DNA from: a virus
Virus record (IMG/VR): IMGVR_UViG_3300020129_000301
Location: 1-22,119 of that record
Strand: one strand, 5' to 3'
Length of the DNA stretch: 22,119 nt
Shown piece after piece: positions 18,834-22,119 of the stretch. How positions within the stretch are numbered: position 1 is the stretch's first letter; every line of letters starts with the position of its first letter. Position numbers and translations under genes: made by a program. Below the pieces are notes generated by a model. The model was not told the DNA's origin and ran no database searches. It worked only from the letters and a program-made list of their open reading frames with translations.

Positions 18834-19214
18834 CTACCCTTCGATTTCGATCTGGTCGTCGCCGAGCCCGCGTGAGCGGGCGTAGGCGCGGTCTTGGTCG
18901 TCGGGAACCCAATTTGGCGAAATGAGCCCTCTTAACTTACTTTCTTTCTTTCTTTCTTTCTTACTTATAGGGACCACGCTGTGACCGTCACGTGACGTCA
19001 CGTGACCGTCACGTGATGTCACGGTGTTCCTGGCGCGCCAGTCCCGCATCTTGGCGGCATGCCGTTCACGACGCTCGGCGGCAATCCGTTGCTGCTCGGC
19101 AGCCGCGTTCCGTTGCTCGGCGACCAGCCTCAGCTCCGCGATCATGGTCGCAACCTTTTCGATCGCCGCGACCGACATCCCCTTCGCCACCATCTCGCCG
19201 ATCAAATCGTTCAT
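18834..19214 (-). CDS. Replication-initiator-like protein, N-terminal part ending at an amber codon
   Basis: The protein has 126 residues from ATG 19214, overlapping the nuclease gene stop (ATGA), with a G-rich binding site. The N-terminus is helical (MNDLIGEMVAKGMSVAAIEKVATMIAELRLVAEQRNAAAEQQRIAAERRERHAAKMRDWRARN). It is followed by a tandem VTSRDGH repeat and a KKERKKES linker, then 'LRGLISPNWVPDDQDRAYARSRGLGDDQIEIEG'. The LPxNWxPxxxDxxYAxxxGLxDxxI motif is that of lambda O-like/phage replication proteins, which normally continue through RNHW to WRNW. Here a TAG interrupts, and the expected continuation lies in frame beyond it. Without it the protein loses its conserved C-terminal motif. 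Confidence 0.65.
   Translation of the reverse strand: MNDLIGEMVAKGMSVAAIEKVATMIAELRLVAEQRNAAAEQQRIAAERRERHAAKMRDWRARNTVTSRDGHVTSRDGHSVVPISKKERKKESKLRGLISPNWVPDDQDRAYARSRGLGDDQIEIEG
18941..18960 (-). repeat. Tetranucleotide repeat (GAAA)5 in coding sequence
   Basis: Five TTTC units on the plus strand (GAAA on the coding strand) encode the KKERKKE linker of the replication protein. Gain or loss of a unit shifts the frame, so the tract is a potential slippage site. Confidence 0.85.
18981..19022 (-). repeat. Tandem 21-base repeat in coding sequence
   Basis: Two 21-base units (18981-19001, 19002-19022) differ at one base and encode VTSRDGH twice. Each unit is rich in GTCACGTGAC-type palindromes, so the DNA itself may be bound as a short iteron-like array inside the replication gene. 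Confidence 0.8.
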
Positions 19215-19558
19215 GGTACCCCCCATGCAGCCAGTACGTTCAGCGCCTCGTCCATGCCGTAGGCGACCTGATACTTGCCCTGGCACATCTCGACCTCGAT
19301 CCCGCGCGCAACCTGGGCATCGCTCAGCCGGCCGCGCTCGGTCTTGAGTTCCAACTCGAAATACATGCCCTGCGGCGACAGCAGCGAGATGTCGCCAAGC
19401 CCCGGCAACATGCCCTGGCGCTTCAGTTCCGCGCCCAGCCGGCCCGATCGGATACCGGCATTGAGGTTGGCCCACACCGACCAGCCCCGGCGCCGAGCAA
19501 ATTGCAGCCGCTGCATCACGGCTCGCTGCATCTGCGCCTCGGGGGCGCGCCGCATCAT
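19211..19558 (-). CDS. VRR-NUC family nuclease
   Basis: The protein has 115 residues from ATG 19558 (TGATGATG overlap with the Cro-like gene). 'NAGIRSGRLGAELKRQGMLPGLGDISLLSPQGMYFELELKTERGRLSDAQ' is the VRR-NUC core of phage type. It has the PD-(D/E)xK elements D56 (GLGDISLL), E70-x-K72 (ELELKTERGRLS) and Q82 (DAQ), and a size usual for stand-alone phage members (~90-130 residues). The enzyme is expected to cleave branched or flap DNA with a metal ion and help replication or recombination. It follows the Cro-like regulator and precedes the replication-initiator-like gene, a common early order. Confidence 0.88.
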   Translation of the reverse strand: MMRRAPEAQMQRAVMQRLQFARRRGWSVWANLNAGIRSGRLGAELKRQGMLPGLGDISLLSPQGMYFELELKTERGRLSDAQVARGIEVEMCQGKYQVAYGMDEALNVLAAWGVP

Positions 19559-19827
19559 CAGGAAACCGGAACGTGCGACGGCCGACGCCAGAGATCGGGC
19601 CGCAGCTGATTGCCGGTCACCTTGCCTTGGGTTTCACGGTGGATACCGATCGCAACCTGGGGCGACACCTGCCCCTTGCGTACGATGCGGTTCATGTTCT
19701 GTTGGGAGATGCCGATCCGCAGGGCCAACGCCCGCTCGCTGCCAAAGATTTCGATGGCGCGGCCAAGATGATATTCGACAATCGCGGCGATATCAGCCGC
19801 GGGTCGGTTGCGACTTGCTTTGGACAT
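19558..19827 (-). CDS. Cro-like regulator (YdaS family HTH)
   Basis: The protein has 89 residues from ATG 19827. The body 'AIEIFGSERALALRIGISQQNMNRIVRKGQVSPQVAIGIHRETQGKVTGNQLRPDLW' is the YdaS/Cro pattern: a helix pair with GS-x-x-A-LA-x-x-IG-I-SQ, then the closing GxVTxxxLRPDLW. It would compete with the divergent XRE repressor for control of early genes. No clear Shine-Dalgarno precedes the ATG; instead a 12-base-stem hairpin lies 25-52 bases upstream. As first gene of the leftward early operon, coupled to the nuclease, it takes the Cro position. Longer frames upstream read through the regulatory region and are rejected. Confidence 0.8.
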   Translation of the reverse strand: MSKASRNRPAADIAAIVEYHLGRAIEIFGSERALALRIGISQQNMNRIVRKGQVSPQVAIGIHRETQGKVTGNQLRPDLWRRPSHVPVS

Positions 19828-19961
19828 GGGGAACTTGTGTTGGCGTTGTCTACACCACCGAGCTTGCGCTCGGTGGTGTTGAGCCGTCAAGACCGCAACA
19901 TTGTACACACAACCGGCCCAAGCCATTGAACTATACAAGAATAGGTGTTACCTCCTTTCCC
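19828..19961. promoter_or_regulatory. Divergent control region between repressor and Cro-like gene
   Basis: This 134-base gap lies between oppositely oriented regulators. It contains the hairpin at 19852-19879, candidate -10 boxes TATACA (19932-19937, rightward) and TACAAT (19903-19908 read leftward), and GGTGTTA (19944-19950) within AGGTGTTACCT next to the repressor start. It is the probable immunity switch; exact promoters are not certain. Confidence 0.5.
19852..19879. promoter_or_regulatory. Perfect hairpin in the early-operon leader
   Basis: Twelve-base arms (19852-19863 and 19868-19879, ends ACACC and GGTGT) with a 4-base loop lie in the Cro-like gene leader. No T run follows on either strand, so attenuation by a terminator is unlikely. 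It may be a leader RNA structure hindering translation or a DNA operator carrying the ACACC/GGTGT arms. Confidence 0.55.
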
Positions 19962-20474
19962 ATGCTTTCCCGTTCATTCCCATTTATGTTAAAACTTTCC
20001 CCGGCCGAGATCGGGCAGCGCATCGCCGCTAAGCGGCGGGAACGTGGTTTATCGCAGCAATCAGTGGGCAAAGCCTGCGGCCTGTCGCAGAACAGCGTGC
20101 GCAAAATCGAGCAGGGTCAGGTTGAAGTATCGCGTTTCGTACCAGTTATTTGGCAGCACCTGGGGTTAGATATGTCTGATTTGACAGGCGAAGTCGGCAC
20201 CTCCCTGAGAACACCGCAGCATCATGATCTTAATCTTAGTACTGGTGATGTGGAGGTGATCACCCAAGCCTTCCTCGTTGAAAACACCACATTGCAATGG
20301 GTCAACGTGCCGTCGCTGGGCGGCAAGCGGATGATGATTACGTGGCAGCTCAAAAACGGCGCCCGCGTCAGCGGTCTGTTTGACCGTCAGATGGTGATGA
20401 AGGCTGCGCGGCTGGCTCTTGAGATTGTCGGCGACGACGATCCACGCCCGGATCAGGGGTCCGATAAATCGTAG
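19962..20474 (+). CDS. XRE-family repressor
   Basis: The protein has 170 residues from ATG 19962; ATG 19986 is the alternative. Neither has a Shine-Dalgarno, which fits a leaderless or very short-leader repressor mRNA. The HTH is at ~13-70: 'SPAEIGQRIAAKRRERGLSQQSVGKACGLSQNSVRKIEQGQVEVSR'. The C-terminal ~95 residues (LNLSTGDVEVITQAFLVENTTLQWVNVPSLGGKRMMITWQLKNGARVSGLFDRQMVMKAARLALEIVGDD) are alpha/beta and lack the Ser-Lys autocleavage motifs of LexA/CI. Induction would need another trigger than RecA cleavage. It faces the Cro-like gene and is the best candidate for binding the ACAC/GTGT dyads. Lower GC than neighbours is visible around 20200-20260. Confidence 0.82.
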   Translation: MLSRSFPFMLKLSPAEIGQRIAAKRRERGLSQQSVGKACGLSQNSVRKIEQGQVEVSRFVPVIWQHLGLDMSDLTGEVGTSLRTPQHHDLNLSTGDVEVITQAFLVENTTLQWVNVPSLGGKRMMITWQLKNGARVSGLFDRQMVMKAARLALEIVGDDDPRPDQGSDKS

Positions 20475-20544
20475 TCGCCCCGTCGTTATCTATCAGTTCG
20501 ACTTCGTGAAAATTCTCAATTGCGTCAGGTCTTTGCCTCGGCAT
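20368..20544 (-). CDS. Possible small gene antisense to the repressor end
   Basis: This 58-residue frame starts at ATG 20544 with GGAGG five bases upstream. It encodes MPRQRPDAIENFHEVELIDN, continues DGATTIYRTPDPGV, and ends in an Arg/Gln/Ser-rich tail. The first ~23 codons lie in otherwise empty sequence; the rest overlaps the repressor gene by 107 bases on the other strand. Composition of the first half is protein-like; the tail looks like repressor antisense. Real but overlapping, or chance: undecided. Confidence 0.35.
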   Translation of the reverse strand: MPRQRPDAIENFHEVELIDNDGATTIYRTPDPGVDRRRRQSQEPAAQPSSPSDGQTDR

Positions 20545-20769
20545 TTCAGCCTCCGCAGGCCTTTGCTTTAGTGAACACGTCAAGGTTCGTTGGCGCGTTC
20601 ATTCTATGGGTAGTTTCACACCCGAGAGTGTGACCACGACATCTTGGGCTATTGCGCCGTAACACGTTTGGGTGTTACGGTCCTAACACTAGACTGTCAG
20701 CTACGCGACGCACTTCAACCCTGACACCAAGCTTACGGCTACGCAAGCGGTTTCCTATGGGGGATGCCC
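20475..20769. promoter_or_regulatory. Operator-rich intergenic region before the recombination operon
   Basis: Apart from the possible antisense gene, this stretch holds three dyads with GTGT-type arms: 20571-20604 (right copy of the 22-base repeat), 20616-20633 (TCACAC-N6-GTGTGA) and 20659-20678 (GTAACAC-N6-GTGTTAC). A candidate promoter TTGCGC (20652-20657) / TACGGT (20676-20681, 18-base spacer) overlaps the last dyad and would drive the genes from 20770. This is the expected structure of a repressed rightward promoter. Confidence 0.5.
20574..20595. repeat. Right copy of the 22-base exact inverted repeat
   Basis: This is the exact reverse complement of 13816-13837. Flanking arms (GTGAACACG-type and ATGAACGCG-type, 7 of 9 complementary) again surround the identical 14-base core, so the conserved unit is arm-core-arm. 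Confidence 0.8.
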
Positions 20770-20946
20770 ATGGAAGTCTGGGTGCTTGTCTTCTGGAGTG
20801 CCACCATCGGCATTGTCGAGGGTGGTCAATATCAAACCGAGCGCCGCTGCAAGGAACGAGCCGTCGCGCAAATTGAGTTTTTGCGCGGCGAGGCCGGCAA
20901 AGACTTGCAGTGGCGCTGCGATCTCAAGCGGCTGGGACAGTTCTGA
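20770..20946 (+). CDS. Small hypothetical protein with hydrophobic N-terminus
   Basis: The protein has 58 residues from ATG 20770, with GGGGG 6 bases upstream; ATG 20764 directly abuts that tract and is less likely. Residues ~2-17 (EVWVLVFWSATIGIVEGG) are hydrophobic, like a short membrane anchor or signal segment. They are followed by a charged part with two Cys (RRCKERAVAQIEFLRGEAGKDLQWRCDLKRL) that could form a disulfide outside the cytoplasm. Function unknown. Its stop overlaps the YqaJ gene start (TGATG). Confidence 0.6.
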   Translation: MEVWVLVFWSATIGIVEGGQYQTERRCKERAVAQIEFLRGEAGKDLQWRCDLKRLGQF

Positions 20947-21743
20947 TGCTGAGCCCCGAGCAGATTGCGGCCCGCAAGGGCAAGCTCACCGGCAGCCGCA
21001 TCCGCCCGCTGATGATCGGCGATGAAGATGGTGTGATGCGGCTGTGGCGCGAGATGACCGGGCAACAGGTCGAGGAGGACCTCAGCGGCGTCTGGGCGGT
21101 GCGCCTGGGCGAAGCGACCGAGGCGCTGAACCTGGAGTGGTTCGCGCGGCACAACGGTGGCCGGCCGGTGTCGCGCCAGGGCGAGGTGATCCAGCACGCC
21201 TATCTCAGTTGGGCTGCCGTCACGCTCGATGGCTGGTGCGATCAGCTCGACTGTCCGATCGAGGCCAAGCATGTCGGCGGCAGGGAGCCGCTGGAGGTGA
21301 TCATCGATAGGTATCAACCACAGCTGCAGTGGTGCATGGAGGTGACCGGCGCCGAGCGGTGCGCGCTGTCGGTCATCTCCGGCGTCAACCCGCCCGTGAT
21401 TGAGTTCATCGAGCGCGATGTGGCGTATGCCGACGAGCTGGTCAGGCGCGGCGCCATGTTCATGAACCACGTGCGCGATCGCACGCCGCCGATCGATCTG
21501 GTCGAGCCGGTGCCGCCGCCGGCTGTTGATCTGGTCAAAGTGTATGACCTCGGTGGGCTCGATGTTTGGAAGGGTGCAGCAGAACGCTGGCTGCAGACGC
21601 ACGGCGCCGTCGAGACCGCGCGCGATGCTGAGAAGGTTCTGAAAAACCTGATGCCGGCTGACGCCCGGAAGGCGCACGGTGCAGGCGTGCAGATCACGCG
21701 CGATCGTGCGGGGCGGTTGTCGCTGAGAGAGACAACAGAATGA
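20946..21743 (+). CDS. YqaJ-family phage recombination exonuclease
   Basis: The protein has 265 residues from ATG 20946. The YqaJ viral recombinase (lambda exonuclease-like) fold is seen in order: LTGSRIRPLM (residues 14-23), 'GVWAVRLGEATEALNLEWFARHNG' with E56/E59, 'SWAAVTLDGWC' with D95, 'DCPIEAKHVGG' with E106-x-K108, and 'DRYQPQLQWCMEVTG' with the conserved Gln residues. It degrades one strand of linear duplex DNA 5' to 3' for single-strand annealing; a partner annealing protein would be expected nearby, likely beyond the right edge. The C-terminal ~60 residues form a helical extension. It is coupled to both neighbours and probably repressed through the dyads at 20616-20678. Confidence 0.9.
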   Translation: MLSPEQIAARKGKLTGSRIRPLMIGDEDGVMRLWREMTGQQVEEDLSGVWAVRLGEATEALNLEWFARHNGGRPVSRQGEVIQHAYLSWAAVTLDGWCDQLDCPIEAKHVGGREPLEVIIDRYQPQLQWCMEVTGAERCALSVISGVNPPVIEFIERDVAYADELVRRGAMFMNHVRDRTPPIDLVEPVPPPAVDLVKVYDLGGLDVWKGAAERWLQTHGAVETARDAEKVLKNLMPADARKAHGAGVQITRDRAGRLSLRETTE

Positions 21744-22119
21744 AAAAAAGGGATGGTCCTCGGTTAGTGCTCGCCAAGGAGATTGGCGGCCCTGATCTCA
21801 CGAAAGAGACGACCGATCTGATCCTGTCGGTCAAGCGCATGTATGATCGCCTTGGCAAGGAGTGCCTGATTAATCCTGATGAGATCAGCTACACAATCAA
21901 GCGCGAGGACCGGAAACATGTGGCGCAGCAGTTGTCGCGCAAGGGTTGGTCAACGCGGCAGATCGCGGCGGTCACGGGGGCGAGCCAGACCCAGATTGTC
22001 CGCGATGTAGCCGAACCAAATGGTTCAAAACCTGAACCAAATGGTTCACCAAAGCGAGCCAAGAAGGCCGCGCCCGACGACGACATGCCAACAGAGGAGG
22101 AAGCAGATCAATCACATCA
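21740..22119 (+). CDS. HTH/ParB-like DNA-binding protein (partial, runs off the right edge)
   Basis: From ATG 21740 (overlapping the YqaJ stop) the frame is open to the edge, at least 126 residues. 'KEDRKHVAQQLSRKGWSTRQIAAVTGASQTQIVRDV' (with R for K at the start) is a clear helix-turn-helix like those following ParB-type domains in phage regulators. After it comes a duplicated EPNGSKP linker, a basic KRAKKAA patch and an acidic PDDDMPTEEEADQ segment. The N-terminal ~55 residues (PRLVLAKEIGGPDLTKETTDLILSVKRMYDRLGKECLINPDEI) are helical. Its role is unknown; the duplicated linker DNA forms two palindromes (22013-22047). Confidence 0.65.
   Translation, partial: MKKRDGPRLVLAKEIGGPDLTKETTDLILSVKRMYDRLGKECLINPDEISYTIKREDRKHVAQQLSRKGWSTRQIAAVTGASQTQIVRDVAEPNGSKPEPNGSPKRAKKAAPDDDMPTEEEADQSH
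22013..22047 (+). repeat. Two copies of a GAACCA-AA-TGGTTC dyad, 21 bases apart
   Basis: Perfect six-base-arm dyads lie at 22013-22026 and 22034-22047, inside the HTH gene, where they encode EPNGS twice. Spacing of two helical turns is typical of paired binding sites, so they may be autoregulatory or centromere-like sites. Confidence 0.6.

Noticed and set aside
18834-18836. Phage-wide recoding of TAG to a sense codon
   Set aside because: Several well-supported genes in the window end in TAG (terminase, 14702, 17407, 17616, repressor), so TAG is a normal stop here.
19275-19961. Upstream extension of the repressor frame
   Set aside because: The frame is open leftward to 19275 but runs antisense through the Cro-like and nuclease genes and the control region.
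13816-20595. Prophage attachment sites (attL/attR)
   Set aside because: The repeats are inverted, not direct, and lie inside the phage gene order rather than at its borders.

Overview
The window is about 22 kb of a GC-rich tailed-phage (or prophage) genome of the P22/podovirus type. Its host is probably an alphaproteobacterium of the Bradyrhizobium/Rhodopseudomonas kind. That rests on GC-biased codon use, GGAG-type ribosome binding sites, and several small hypothetical proteins of a kind I associate with rhizobial prophages (family memory, not a search). There are no tRNAs, no CRISPR array and no bacterial housekeeping genes.

Layout. (1) 1-10541, minus strand: the virion and packaging module. 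In transcription order it holds the large terminase, a small Pro-rich protein, a ~640-residue protein of unknown function, a large P22-type portal, scaffold, P22-type coat, a small Lys-rich-headed protein, a gp4-like tail accessory factor and a gp10-like DNA-stabilisation protein cut by the window edge. Hairpin terminators follow portal and coat, and a structured RNA element lies between the ~640-residue gene and portal. (2) 10592-12858, plus strand: a run of overlapping small genes, interrupted by a minus-strand membrane protein gene of the Thivi_2564 type. (3) 12864-14884: a Pro-rich repeat protein, a ~550-base gene-poor stretch, a candidate small terminase (DUF5681-like) with a small gene in another frame of its tail, a tiny membrane protein and a DUF6496-like protein. 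(4) 14918-16275, plus strand: a regulated promoter, a small serine recombinase, two ~30-residue membrane peptides, a small HTH protein, a terminator and a possible structured RNA. (5) 16381-19827, minus strand: the early operon, with a YdaS/Cro-like HTH protein, VRR-NUC nuclease, a replication-initiator-like protein interrupted by an in-frame amber codon, a second probable replication protein and several small proteins, two of them zinc ribbons. (6) 19962-22119, plus strand: an XRE repressor, an operator-rich gap, a small protein, a YqaJ exonuclease and a partial HTH/ParB-like protein.

How it fits together. The repressor and the Cro-like protein diverge from a control region at 19828-19961, as in a lambdoid switch. 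Dyads with ACAC/GTGT arms 6-7 bases apart recur at 6621, 10624, 20616 and 20659, most of them over candidate promoters, so one repressor may control several modules. An exact 22-base inverted repeat (13816-13837 and 20574-20595) brackets the recombinase, early operon and repressor. It is the most unusual large-scale structure here and could be a recombination site pair or a shared regulator site. All calls come from reading the sequence; no database search was run.
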